NCBI GenBank assembly: GCA_039621445.1 | Contig: CP154954.1 | Coordinates: 23,634,954-23,698,953 of the forward strand | From: Euglena gracilis | Taxonomy: Eukaryota; Euglenida; Euglenophyceae; Euglenales | DNA length: 64,000 bases | Reading direction: 5' to 3' | In this document: positions 41,005 to 52,949 of the stretch, piece after piece | Numbering within the stretch: position 1 is the stretch's first letter | Layout of the letters: each line of letters starts with the position of its first letter | The notes under the pieces: model-generated | Databases searched by the model: none | The model's input: the letters and a program-made list of their open reading frames with translations, nothing else | What the model was told of the DNA's origin: nothing | Made by a program: the position numbers and the translations under genes

Positions 41005-41080
41005 AAAACACTTTTTGGCCTTCCATTACATGCATGTCTCATTAAGAGCCCAGCACTATTCAAAACCTGGTCAAACAAGG
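41005..41080. repeat. dispersed repeat 'C'
   Basis: GGCCTTCCATTACATGCATG, CATTAAGAGC and CAGCACTATT recur at 54263-54335, with a weak third copy at 56350-56385. Confidence 0.7.
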
Positions 41081-41089
41081 GGGGGGGTA

Positions 41090-42570
41090 GTGGTACTGAG
41101 TTTATTGGAATCACCTGAAGGGGGAAGCAGCTGTTTTCGTCACATGGAAAGGGTTCGTGCATGTGTTGTTATAATTTTGAAAGCAAGCTGGATTTATGCA
41201 TTGCAGCTGCGACTAGTGTTGCTGCTGTCCTCCCTCCACTTTGGTAGACCCCCTCTGATGTTTCAAACAAGTTATACAGGTAATTTGACGGGACCTCGAA
41301 CACCATTGTGAATTTTTCTGCGGCCAGCAAGTGTTCCCTCCAACGGGGATGGTGTGAGACAGTGGGCAATTGTTTTTGCAACCGGCTGCAAATGGCTCCG
41401 TGGGGGCAGGTTTTGGGAGGCAACCTCATTTACTGTCTCTTTTTTTCGCATTCTTTTTGAAATCCCAAAACACAAAAGGCATCGCTGTCTCTTGCTGCCC
41501 GTTGGGCGGCCTGAAAACTTAAAAATTTTGATGTATCTGTGCCATGATTTCAAAAAATTGCCACAGTTTTTGTCACATCAATGCCATACTTCAAAAAAGA
41601 GCACTACCGTCTCGTCCCCCCCCCGGAATTTTTTTTTACCACCCTGAGTGCACTATGCACACACACATATGAATGTACTACAGCCGTACTGTAGTCTAGG
41701 CGGGGGGGCTGGGTGCGTTGGAGTGCCAAAAATTGAAGCCTGAATTGCGGCGAACGGTTGGGGGGGGGCTATGGCACTCACACACGATGACCTCCTTGCT
41801 GGGACCCAGGCACAGGGGGGGGGGGGTCCCGCGGGACCCCCCTGTCGAGTTGCGAACTCAACTGGACCGGTCGAGTATGCCCACTTGTTGGCAACCACAG
41901 CCGTAATTGAGTGGTGTGGAGCAGCGGAGGCTAGGCAGTCGAGTTAAACCCCCCTCCTCCCCCTGTCTGGTTCAGTTCGGACCTCGACAGGGGGGTCCCG
42001 CAGGACCCGCCTGGGCTCCACCGTTGTTTTTTGTTATTCCAGCCCTCGGCACCAGGCAACAAAAGTGCGGCAGTGTGCTCTATGTAAAATCCAACCCCCG
42101 ACCCATGTTTTCATGTGTTTTAAAAGAATGCTTCATTCCACGCAGCTCATGGATGGATTTTTCTGATACAAAGAAGTCAGTAAATCCACCATGGGCATTG
42201 TTGTGCGCACCAATTGGCATCGGTTGCCTTGTGTTGACTTATTTTCTCACAATCGACATCCATGTTCCTTCGTTTGCCAAACAGCAAATTGTGGTATATC
42301 TCTCAATCTCCAAGCATTTGTGATTGTTTTTGTTTCAAAAGACCCGTGTACCGGCCAGGCCGTATCCCAGGGCAAGGGCATCGGGACATTGAATCCAACA
42401 AATACCATGCCACCCCCCCTCCAATTTATCTCTGTCCCCCGAACCCTTTACAGCCCAATGGGAACAATACGGGGAGGGGGACAGCGATACCTTTTTTTTT
42501 GTTTTTTGGAAGTTTCAAACATCTTTTTTGGCAGATGTGCTTGAAATTTACCATTTTTTTTCAAAGTCAA
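41090..42570. other. no recognisable gene
   Basis: Several short ORFs without motifs. Two related palindromes with GGGGGGTCCCGC and CGAGTT words (41800-41860, 41935-42010). The last part (42470-42570) loosely resembles the region beside the ATTATGTACC arrays. Confidence 0.45.
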
Positions 42571-42576
42571 TTTTGA

Positions 42577-42745
42577 GCACTTTTGGAACGTTCTTCATGA
42601 ACAGCACCATGATGTGCTGTTCGTCACAGCAGCTGATGATGAACAGCACATCATGTTGCTGTTCATCAGCAACATGAACAGCTTTGAAAAAAAAAGGTCA
42701 ATTTCAAGCACTTTTGGGAACGTTCTTCATGAACAGCACCATGGC
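42577..42745. repeat. imperfect hairpin cluster
   Basis: ATGAACAGCA and its complement TGCTGTTCAT recur six to seven times in alternating orientation, so the region could fold into a branched structure. The flanking TTTTGGAACGTTCTTCATGA recurs at 42582 and 42712 as a direct repeat. Confidence 0.6.
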
Positions 42746-42924
42746 AGTGAACCATTTCTGTCCCGCCTCACGCATTACCCCGCATGAGGAAAAATGTGCA
42801 CCATTCACAGGTGTTCTTGGGGGGACCTGTGAATGTTAACCGTCCCACCGTTTGAAACTGTGTGCCCTTGGGGGCCCCTGTGGGCCCCAGGATATTAGAG
42901 TGGGGGGTACTGGCCAAGGTTCCC

Positions 42925-43085
42925 GTTTTTTTTTGTTTTAAAACAAAGCAAAAAAAGCTTTCATGAATAAAAAACGGTCTAAAAACTTTTTTTTGTTTTT
43001 AAAAAGGGTGTTTTTTTAATTAAAACACCACAAATAGGAAAAAAACCTGTTTTAAACAACCTGTTTAAAAACGGCCCGGGAACCT
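42925..43085. repeat. A/T-tract palindrome block
   Basis: GGTTCCCGTTTTTTTTG on the left is mirrored by ACGGCCCGGGAACC on the right, with AAAAACGG and GTTTTAAA words between. Related in style to 17444-17869. Confidence 0.55.
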
Positions 43086-43465
43086 TGGTACTGGCTTGTT
43101 GATCGACTGGTAGATCGTCCGGCCAGTTTGTCGATCGACCACTCGATCAATTAGCCACTCCAATGAAAGCGTGACGCACTTTTCAACAAAGCGCAACAGG
43201 GTTTACACATGTAATGTAATAATGGGGTTTGCTTTTTTGCATATGAAACAAAACAACGCATTTACCACAAGGGATGCTTTTATTTTGGCACCCTCCGAAC
43301 AGTTGCAGGCCGGGGGGGGCCTTCGGGGCAAGACCGTCCAATTTCAGCAGAAAGGGCCCCAGAAAACCTCCAAAAAAGTCTGTTTCAAAAAATTTGAAAT
43401 TTGCCAGATAACGAAAAGTCATGACCAATCCAACTGTGCACAAAAAATTGACCAGTTTTGTTTCG

Positions 43466-43652
43466 GTACCATGCCCCCCCCATGGGAGGTACATTATGGG
43501 GGGGTACAATATGCAGACCCGTGAACCGTCAAAAAAAGACCTTTAAATTTCTTCATAAGGAAATTGGGGGGGGTACATTATGGGGGGGGTACAATATGCC
43601 CCCAGAAAATGGCTCCCAGGGGGGGGTACAATATGGGGGGGCATGGTATCTA
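43466..43652. repeat. palindromic C-run mini-element (TACATTATGG / TACAATATGG type)
   Basis: Ends GGTACCATGCCCCC and GGGGGCATGGTATC face each other; inside are two GGTACATTATGGGG and three GGTACAATATG units. The core differs by single bases from the ATTATGTACC type, so it is a sister subfamily. Confidence 0.7.
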
Positions 43653-44529
43653 CAGATCGCCCTTGCTGAGAGCCTTCAATGGACGGGCAATTGGGCAGTT
43701 GAATGTGAAATTCGAGATCAGGGGGGCTGGTCGGCACGACTGACGAAGATTTTCCAGGAGGGGGGTAGGGGTCCCATGCCATGCTGAGGGGTCCGACCAG
43801 GGGGGGGGGGTCCCTTGACAACCCATGCAGAAAACACCAAAACACCAGTGTTACTTGAAAAGCAGAGAAATTGACAGTTTTGGTGAAAATATCATTTTGA
43901 ATGAAAAAAAGCTGACAAAAAATATCAATGAAATTTTCATTCATTTGTGATGATTGTTTTGACCCCTCAAATGAAGCAAAATGGCCTCATAGAAGACAAA
44001 TTTGGTAAAATTGGACTATTTTGTGGCAAATGGTTGATTATTCTCCAAAAATATGCAAAAAATGGGGTGTTTTTGGACGGCGAAAAATTGCGAAATCAGT
44101 GTATCGGCATGCCGTGCCGAGGGGGTTAAGCCATCAGGGGGGGGGTTGCCGTGTCAAGGGGTTTCGGGGGGGGGGTTGCCGATCCCTCGCAGTCAGGACA
44201 CACAATCGGCGGTTTTCAGAGTGCTGTGCAGTGTGGGTGAGTTCTGAGGCAATCATTCAGAATGTCTTGCCGTGACCTTTCAATTGATATCTGATGTGCA
44301 TCTGAACCGCAGAATCTCACAAGCAAATCAGCAAAAGTTCAAAACATTCATGGGGAGGTTCAACAACTTAGAGTGGGAGGGGGTACAGGCTAGTTGATCC
44401 ACTAGCCAATCAACTGGCCAGTTGGTCGAACTACCCTCACCCCCCCCCCCCCGCCCGGGGTTCACAAAATTGTAGCTCGTCAGTGTGGAGGTAGGTGGCA
44501 GGGGGGGATTGATTTTCTACATCGAGAAC

Positions 44530-44690
44530 TGTGTCCAAGACACCGGTTCGGGCGTGAACCCAGTGTCTAGGACACCGGTTCGGTCCTAGTCACCGGGTTC
44601 ACGCCCGAACCGGTCTTGCACAGTTTTTGAAACCGTGTATCGGAGGCTCTGGGTTCACGCCCGAACCGGTGTCTAGGGACACACGGGAGG
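44530..44690. repeat. ACACCGGTTCGGGCG palindrome array
   Basis: GACACCGGTTCGGGCGTGAA and its complement alternate four to five times. A shorter copy at 45548-45632 includes the shared flank GTGTATGGAGGCTCTGGG. Confidence 0.75.
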
Positions 44691-44724
44691 TTAGGCAGTA
44701 CGGGGGGGGGGGGGCTGTGGACCC

Positions 44725-44830
44725 CCCGGTGAACTTCATCAGTGAACGTTCACCAGGGGGGGAGGGGGGGGTACTTTTGGCGGTGAAGTTCACCGGTGAA
44801 GTTCACCGGTGAACTTCACTGTTTTGATGG
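44725..44830. repeat. GTGAACTTCACC palindrome array
   Basis: Five units of GGTGAAGTTCACC or GTGAACTTCACC around a G-rich run. A partner lies at 46528-46640. Confidence 0.75.
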
Positions 44831-44869
44831 TTGGTGGTGAAATTTTCATGGGTGATAGATAGAGGGTCA

Positions 44870-47400
44870 TTTTAGGTCCCCAGTGATTTCCTTTGATTGG
44901 CCATCATTGTGGAGATATTTAACGCTTGATGTTTTGGGTTGCTTTGATGTTTTTTGGGCCATTCCGGGTCAAAAAAAATCAAGAATTCAAAAACAATGCA
45001 TTATTTGGAGCAAAATGCCTTTAAAGAGGCCACCACCCGGGCTAGCCGTGGAGTTGCAAGGAAATCAAATTGCCGTTAGATGGGGCGTTAAATGCTTGAA
45101 TTTTGGTCAGTGGATTTCCTTTTATTTTGTTTCATTTCCAAACATCAATCTTTTGACCCCCCCCCCCCAAACAAGCCCAAATTGCCGCAAAAAGGGCCAG
45201 AATTTGATTAACTTGGGGAACACAAAGAGTAGGAAAAAAAGAGAAGCATGGATGGATACATCCTTTATCGCCCCTGGACACTGTTTTGGCCACCGACGTT
45301 TGTTTGCCGGCTCGTTTTTGTGGCCCAAAACAGCCATTTTGGGCGTTTTTGGGGACTGTTTGGGGGGGGTCAAAATCCATTTTGACAAAATTGCTCAACG
45401 ATGAAGCAAACAAAAGGAAATGTCTGGATACCAAAAACGAAGCCTTGGAACGCCGCATCCAGGGGCACAACATTTTCGTCTGACAGACACTTTTGGCAAT
45501 AATGCGTGTTTTCTCGAGATATTTTTGAATGAATCGATTTTTTTTTACTGTGTATGGAGGCTCTGGGTTCACGCCTGAACCGGTGTCTTGGACACCGGTT
45601 CGGGCGGGAAACCGGTGACTTGGACAACCAGAGAGGCTTCTTGGCGTTCTGTTGATTGCTCTGACACGCTTTTTGTTTTGGGTATTTCACCAAAACTTCG
45701 GTCACCCCCCTCCCGCTCTGACGGATGAAAACACCCCACCATCAGCTCCAAAAACTTCTCAGGCCTTTGGCCCAAATTGTAGGCAATCAACAATACAATA
45801 AATTCATCCTCTGGCTCTCCAAAAAGTGGTTCCAGTTTGTCAAGTCAAAGAGTCACAAAATTTCTTCCTCAGACACTACAGGCACCTCCTGTTCTTCGGC
45901 TTTTTGCTACTTCTCGCGAAGAGAAGCGGCGTTGAAAAAAGCACAAAATTGTGGATAATGTGGCTGCACCGAAGGCACAAAGGGGCCGATATGGGAGGGC
46001 ACTTCCCTGTACAAAGCAGCCAGAGCGTTGACCATCGTGGTCAACGTGGAGGGGAACCAGGACCGATCCTTGCACCTTGGCATTAGCACAGATTTCTTTG
46101 CATTGGGCGGCAGCTGCCTGTTGCTTCTCGTCACCGTGATCAAAAAGGCACGTGACCTTTACTGTCCAAAGGGCAAATGAAGAGCCAGTCGTCCAGTTTG
46201 TCATACGTTGCCCCACGCAGCTGGCAAACCTTTTGGAAATCCCGGGCAGCTGCCAGCGCCACCATTTTGCCTTTCGCAAGACCACCACGGGGGCAACTGT
46301 TGACAAATGTTTCCCCAAACAAAAGTGAGTGGGCTGCTGGGGTTTCCCGAGGTGCGGCGGCAGCCTCAAGACCTGCCAAAAATTCTGCTGGTGTGGGGGG
46401 TTGGGGCAGCGCACTGGTGCACACGGTAGTAACCTGGCCGGCGTACATTAAGAAAAAACCTGCCAAGAATAGTAATACGTGGCCGTGGAGATCAGGCAGT
46501 AGACTTTGGTCATTTTGACCCCCCTCCCCCCCCTATGGTGAAGTTCACCGTTTGAAAGTTCACTGGGGGGTCCCGGACCCCCTCCCCCCCCCCCTCTGCC
46601 TAACCATCGGTGAACTTCACCAGTGAAGTTCACCAAGAGAGCACTTTTTGGCCAAAAATGGCCAAAAATGACATTTTTGGGCAAGTTTTCGGAAATTTCG
46701 ATTAAATTCCATGAAGCATCAACCTCAAAATGACCATTTTGAGAGGAAAGGAGAAAAATTTCATGGACTGGACTGACTGGACTGGTCCAGTCAGTCCAGT
46801 GGCTGACTGGCCCCCCCCCCCCCCCGAGGGGGGGTCCAGTCAGCCTCCTGGCACCTTTTCTCCTGCCAGCATCTCCCAGCTGGGCTACGGACCGGGGGTT
46901 GAGTGGGCAGCCGGTAGGACACACCCCCTGGACCCCCCACCCCCAACACTGTTTTTCCAGCCAGCACCTTTTTCCACCTAGGGCTGGACCCCTCTCCCGG
47001 GGGGGGGGGGGTCCAGTTTTTTTTCCCCCCAACTCCCCGACTCCCCGTCAGGTCCGAGTTACTCACCTGCGAAGGGCAAAACTGGCAGGGGGCGACAGAG
47101 GGCCTCTGGGGTGCATTTGGTTTGGCAGACATGAATAAAATCCGAAATAATGCACGTTTTCTTGAGATATTTTCGAAAAATCGATTTTTTTTTTTACCGA
47201 ATATCTCACCCTGGCGAAATGGTAGGGTCAAACTGGGGGAGTTATCTAATCCTACCCTGCCGACACGCCTGGCCCATGTTCCGGCCGGCGCGCTTTTGTG
47301 GCCCAAAACGGCCATTTTGGGTTGTTTTCGGGCCGTTTTCGGCCATTTTTGGGTAAAATAAAAATCGAAAAACTGTGGACCTAAAATAAAACCACGAGGA
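44870..47400. repeat. scattered satellite monomers with palindrome islands
   Basis: Monomer-like pieces at 44880-45020, 45110-45560, 46650-46745 and 47120-47400 share GATATTT, GGTCAAAAAA-ATCGA and GGCCATTTTGGG words with the satellite at 53-56 kb. Between them are palindromes (45548-45632, 46528-46640, and 46770-46800 with GACTGGACTGGTCCAGTC). No gene. Confidence 0.55.
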
Positions 47401-49140
47401 CCCTCTATCGCCTCATATGTGCCGCCAGGGCTATACGCGCCAGGGCTGGGCCAGGCCACCGGGCCTTGGCCGGGCTGCGCCGGGCCGGGCCGGGCTGGGC
47501 TAAGCTGGGTCGCCGCCCTTGGGCCGCGCTGGGCTGCTTCCTCCAATTTGCCAAATTGAGCTGGGCTGGGCCGGGCCGCCAGGTTGGGCCGAAGGTCAGC
47601 CCTATGCCTCAATTGATACACAATGATCGTTATGGATTCAACCGGGGGAGGAGGGTGGGGATCAGACCGCCTTTACAAATTGCCCTCATGCAATCCTGAC
47701 TCTGACCTGGCCATTTTTCCCGAGCAAAAAAATTTGCCCGAGAAATTCACCTCCCCCCAAATTGTGCATTTGGCCAAAATGGGGTACCACGTGGCAGATT
47801 GCCATCCTCCAAACCACCACTCAATCCAATTCAAAATTTAAGTCACTCCCACCATTTTTGAAGGTATTTGAAATTTTCAGGTTTTTTTTTACCAGGGAAT
47901 TTCTGAAGCACCCCCCCCCCCCCAAAATGGCGGGGGACCATCAGGGTAACTGCTTTTTCCTTTTGGAGAACAAGAAGTGGGGAAAGAGTGGTCCAGACCC
48001 CCCCAAACTGGATCATCTGGCTTGTAGGTGAGGCATATGGTTATACGGCAGACCTGCAGCACTGCCCGGCCCACTGACCCAGCGGGGCCGGCAACATGGC
48101 CCGTGGGATTGGCTGGCCGGCCCGACCTGGCCCGGGAGCCGGGTGGCCCAGCAGTCCATGTCTTGAGCCAGTGGCCTGACACGGGTGCACACAGCAGGGA
48201 AAAAAAGAGCTCTGCACTGAACTAAACCTGGTCCCCCCCCCTAGATGGGGTGTTCGGACCCCCCCCCTTGGCGTGTTTCCCCCGCGACCCCCCCCCCAGG
48301 ACTCCCGTGACCCACTTTGCACCTAATTTGTCCTTCCAAAAGTACAAAAAATCCACATGAAATCCACATTAATTGGGAATTTGCAACCCAATTAGGAACC
48401 AAACTTCCTAATTGGACCTATTTTTGGGTGCAAATTCCTCTGCCTCACGCAGCAGTGCCCCAGCCAGCTCTGCTACAGTGCGCCATGGACATGGTGGATA
48501 TTTTCATCAGAGCCCCCCCCCCCCCCCATGTAGTCGCCAACCCCAGCTTACAGGGAGGTGAGATGGTCCATACTGGGGTGGGTGGCCTTAGACGATGGCA
48601 ACCTGTCAATGCAGGCTGGGAGGGCAGTGACAGGTCAAAGTGGCCATTTTGGGCCAAAAATGGCCAAAATGGCCTAAAATTGCCCAAATGGCCACCGGGG
48701 TCGGGGTTAAAATATTTCAGCCCGGGACTTTGTGCTTTGCCTCCGGGCGATCACCCAGACCACGCCACTGTTTAGGTGGGGTGTCCCCCCCTTCCTGGAC
48801 CGGAGGGGGGAGTGCATGTTGATTTGACCAGTTGTTCAGTCGGTCGACTCAGCAGTCTTATGTGTGTTGGGGAGGATTTGGGTTGGTGGACAAATTGGCC
48901 CTTTTTAGTCTTTTCCGACTTTCAAATACACCACAATGCGTCCAAATGGCATCAGTGTCGGAAATACAGCAAAATGATGTATTGTAAATGAGGATCCCCG
49001 GACCAAGCACCTTTGATGATGCTCGGCAATGCTGAGTGATGCTAGCCGATGCTGGGTGATGCGGGCATTTTTTTGCACACCTTGAAGACTTAAACCCACT
49101 TTTAGGAGTAATAAGCAATCATTTTCCCACAAATTTCATG
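47401..49140. other. GC-rich low-complexity DNA, no gene
   Basis: GGGCTGGGCC-type repeats (47450-47600), C runs (47915, 48230-48300, 48515) and a GATGCT tandem (49010-49065). No supported frame. Confidence 0.5.
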
Positions 49141-49404
49141 TTATACCAATTTTGGCAATTTTGACTTTATTTTTGTTAATTTGTGGGCATTTTGTGATGA
49201 TTTGGGCAAATTTTGGGCTAATTTGGGTGAATATGAGCAAGTTTATGGCATTTTTGGCCTTTTGGATGCTATTTTGGTTATTTTTGGCATTTTTTCCCCC
49301 ATTCCTTTTTAGTCATTTTGCGGATATTTTAGGTAATTTCAAGCCGTTTTAGGTGGTCTATTTTCTTGGACTTTTTATGATCATTTTTTTGGGCTTTTGT
49401 GGTC

Positions 49405-49570
49405 ATTTTGGCTATGGAGTGGATGCAGATGCCGGACAAGGTGCAACCGATGCAGATACTAAATGTAGTGGATGTAGACACTGATGCAGTTACTGGAGTG
49501 GATGCAGAGACTGGACAAGATGCAGTAAACACAGAGACTGGAGAGGAAATGGGCCCAAGGCAGTAAAAGT
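49405..49570. repeat. GTGGATGCAGA short tandem repeat
   Basis: About eight 15-18 bp units around GATGCAGA(C)ACTGGA. The plus strand is open for 50 codons (VDVDTDAVTGVDAETG), likely a consequence of the repeat. Confidence 0.6.
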
Positions 49571-49773
49571 GGCGAGAAACAATGAGAAGCAATCAAAAGC
49601 ATACCTAGTAGCAGCCGCCAGCCAAAAATCCGGTGAAATTGGGGAAAAGTAGCCAAAAGTAGCCAAAAGTGGCCAAGAGTGACCAAAAGTCACAAGCAAG
49701 TGAATGACTAAACTTGGATAGAAGCAGCGGATGGGGACAAATATTGCTTTCTTCTTCTTAACCTTTTTTGCAG

Positions 49774-51093
49774 GTTCCTCAAATCACTGAGCCACTTGTT
49801 CATGGAAGTGGAGGGGTTCTTCAAAGTCAAACACCTCAATTTTTTGGCCAGCCAAGTGGAATCAGCCGAAGCGTTTTCATTCTTCCAAGAGCATTCTTGC
49901 TTTTGGTTCGCGCGTTCCGTATGTTTGCAAACATTGTAGAGTGTGAACCTGTGTGTGGCTGTGAATGTTTTTTCTTCTTCGAGTAAAGCCTTGCAACATC
50001 ACATTTTTCTCCATCAGAAAGTATTTTGCTTTTTGCTTGTGAAAATTATGCAATTCTGTTGAGGGATGGAGCAGAAGGGGGCAATGACATCACAAAGAGA
50101 AGAAAATTCATACAATGTTTGGCATCCTTATTTCTTTGAAAAGTTATTTGACTTGTGCAACTGACCCACACCACCATGTTTGTGGTTTTTTTCATCTCAC
50201 GTTATGGTGGAAATTTATTAACATTTTTCCAGCAATTTTTCTTTTACACATTCTCTGGCAATCAAGCGTACCATGGCCTCCATCGGAACAACAAGGACAC
50301 GTTAGGATTCGGTGTTTTTACTAGTTGCAGCCTGCATATAAATGGTGCGTGCAACTGCTGGACCGGAAATTCCAGAATTTCAAAAATGGAGGCACAATGA
50401 ATTTTTTGTGTGAATTTCTTGTTCTTTCTGGTTTCAGGTATTGTGAAGAGGACTTATTTCAAGCGTTCCTGAAAACATATTTACTATATTTTCAGGGGCA
50501 AAAACTATTCAGAAGTCCAGCGGTTTTTTTTTTGAAGTTTGTGATCACAGGGAGGGGGGTGCTGCGTCTCTCTCTCTGTGTGGTGTTTATGCCGAGTGGG
50601 TCCCGCTGGGATACTCACTCCTTTCTTTTCCTCTATTTTGGCGTGGAGTGCCAAAATAATTTTTTGATCCCAGAATTGACCGCCCAAAAGAGTACCTGCA
50701 GGTGTGTACGGACCGCCCGAGGTCCCAAAAAAGCCTCTGCGCAAGTCCTCCCAAACAATCCTCCTGAGTCCATCCCAGAAAGGCCCCGAGGACGGGAAAA
50801 TGCGCTTGCACATGTGCTGCTGCAGCAGCTTTGGAATTTGCTCCAATTGGAGAAGCAAAAGCAACAACACCGGCAAATCAAGTCCTCCCAGAAGGCGAGT
50901 TTCTTGCACAGCTTCTGGCCAAGGATATATCTCCATTTTGAACGTGTTTCAGGAAAATTGGTAAGATGGGTTGGTGAGTATACTTTACCCATTGTGATTA
51001 GTCTTTCATTTCACGTGCTTGCTTGGTTTGCTGCTTAAATCATTGTCCACATTCGCCTCTTTTGCGTCTGTCTGTCTGTCTGTCTGTCGGTCG

Positions 51094-51169
<76 letters not shown>

Positions 51170-51267
51170 ATTTGCAGCCAGTTCGTTGAGGAGAGAACAG
51201 AGGTTTTGTGCCACCTCAAAAATCAAATCGGGGTTCATTGGATGTGCTTGTGTGTATATATATATAC

Positions 51268-51298
<31 letters not shown>

Positions 51299-51299
51299 G

Positions 51300-51339
<40 letters not shown>

Positions 51340-52792
51340 ATGCATCCATCCATCCATCCATCCATGCATTGTTTTTGAAACCAAACACAGAACCAAACAC
51401 AGGTAAGTTTGGGACATTTGTCCTTGGCAAAGGGGTTGAAAGCTCCAATTATGAAAGAGGATGTACCTGCTGAATTCGTTGTGTACCTCACTGGGTACCT
51501 CATCAGGCATGCCCAAAAGGGAAAATTGCCTTTTGTTTTTTTCACTTTTTTTTTTTTGAAAAGGGAAAGCACACAACTACTGGTCCCACACCTGGGATAC
51601 AGGCATCGTTTGAGAAAAAGAGACCATTATTCCAATGAACCCTTTCAGAATGCAAGTGCACAAGAACAATTGGCGAAGGTGTATTTCTGACCTAAGAGAA
51701 ATGCAAAGGAAGGCAAAATCATTTTCAAAAGAGCACACTGAAAATAGCTAAGGAGATACAGTCTTTGCTGTTGGACCGGATGGTGAATACCCTGAAATAG
51801 ACCTCAGATTTCAGGGCATGCATTCGGCAGGCTAAACACGCTGTTGGACTTCACACCAGGCGAATGTTTCACTGGCGACTTGCGACCTGATTTCAGCTGA
51901 GGAGTTTGAATTATTTCCCAATCCTTGGTGACCGCAAAGGAATGAAGAGAAATGAGCGACGGACGGGAATGCAACAACGTCTTTGAACCTCCACTATAGA
52001 CTCTTTTAAAGAACCAAGAATAAGATCTCTTGGTTTTATTGTATTGACCTTGCACTGCCATCATGTGTGGTGGTCGCCGTTGCCTCACAGCCATCTCGTT
52101 CTGTTTTGTGCATTTGCATTTTAGGTTTGACAGTGAATGGCGCTCATGGTGGCGCGACCAGATCAAACGCACCCCTTCATATTACCGCCCGGCTTACATA
52201 TTCGACAGCAACACCCGCCAATTGATGGTCCGCGAGAGGTACCGCGAGGTCACACGCGCCTTACGTCTCAGGTCTTCCCCCCAATTCTCCATGTTTCGAT
52301 CTTGGAATTTGCATGGTCTGTTATAAGGCGAGGCCAACCCACCCCGGGGGAACTTCCCCCCAAATTTTCTCCATTTGTGGCACTTTCACAGACAGCCCTG
52401 TCTGTAAAGGTCTTTCTGACATTTCCCTCTGTTGTACTTCCCTGTCTTTTGAGGAAGGGCACCACCGCCTTTTTTTGCCCCCTTTTGCCCCCCTTCCCCC
52501 CCCTTTCCCCCTTCTTTTTATTTATGGTATTATTATTTTTGTTTTGGGTTAATTACTGTTTTCAATTGCATGCAGTTTGTCCCTGTTGGAGCCTTTTGCG
52601 TTTGACGACGGCCTCACCTATCTCAGGCTGCAGTGTGTGCAGACGAAGGACCTCTGCCGTCTCCTCTACACACTGTATGGCCCTCTGCCGGGGAAGTCCC
52701 CCAAACATCAGCTGGCCATCCTTTTCTCTTTCCTGGACACCCATGGGCGCTCCTTGTGTTGCTTGCCATTTCCCAGATCTGTTGCGCCCTGA
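49774..52792 (+). CDS. spliced gene of unknown function (partial model)
   Basis: Best-supported exons: 49774-49918 (after TTTTTTGCAG, before GTATGT; contains SLSHLFMEVEGFFKVKHL), 52125-52271 (after CATTTTAG; WRSWWRDQIKRTPSYYRP and VRERYREVTRALRL) and 52576-52792 (after TGCATGCAG; FAFDDGLTYLRLQC, LLYTLYGPLPGK, stop TGA). The last two join in phase across the intron 52272-52575. Weaker candidates: AG-bounded stretches near 50025, 50455, 50690-50960 (GT at 50961; a Gln-rich helix), 51177 and 51403 (EFVVYLTGYLIRHAQK). The 5' end is not found. The YLTGYLIRH motif faintly recalls transposase C-termini, so it may be a spliced transposase rather than a host gene. Confidence 0.5.
51067..51170. repeat. 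(TCTG)n microsatellite
   Basis: About 25 tetramers with two TCGG variants, in an intron of the gene model. Confidence 0.95.
51253..51365. repeat. (TA)n and (CATC)n microsatellites
   Basis: TA dinucleotides interrupted by single C or G bases, then five CATC units. Confidence 0.95.
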
Positions 52793-52949
52793 ATCCGACT
52801 TTTTCGATAATTTGGAAGCGTGTAGATGTTCAATTTGCTTCCGTGACGTGGCAGCTGTGCCAGGTTGGGATTTGATTCTGGGGTTGTCCCCCTGGAAATG
52901 TCCCCCTGGAGGCCCTCTATCACCCCCTGTTCGCCGTTTTGACTGCCGA

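Noticed and set aside
49152-49352. Membrane-protein-like ORF
   Set aside because: Arises from degenerate TTTTGGC repeats; hydrophobicity reflects T-rich codons.
51067-51365. Telomere-like or regulatory repeat
   Set aside because: Plain TCTG, TA and CATC microsatellites.
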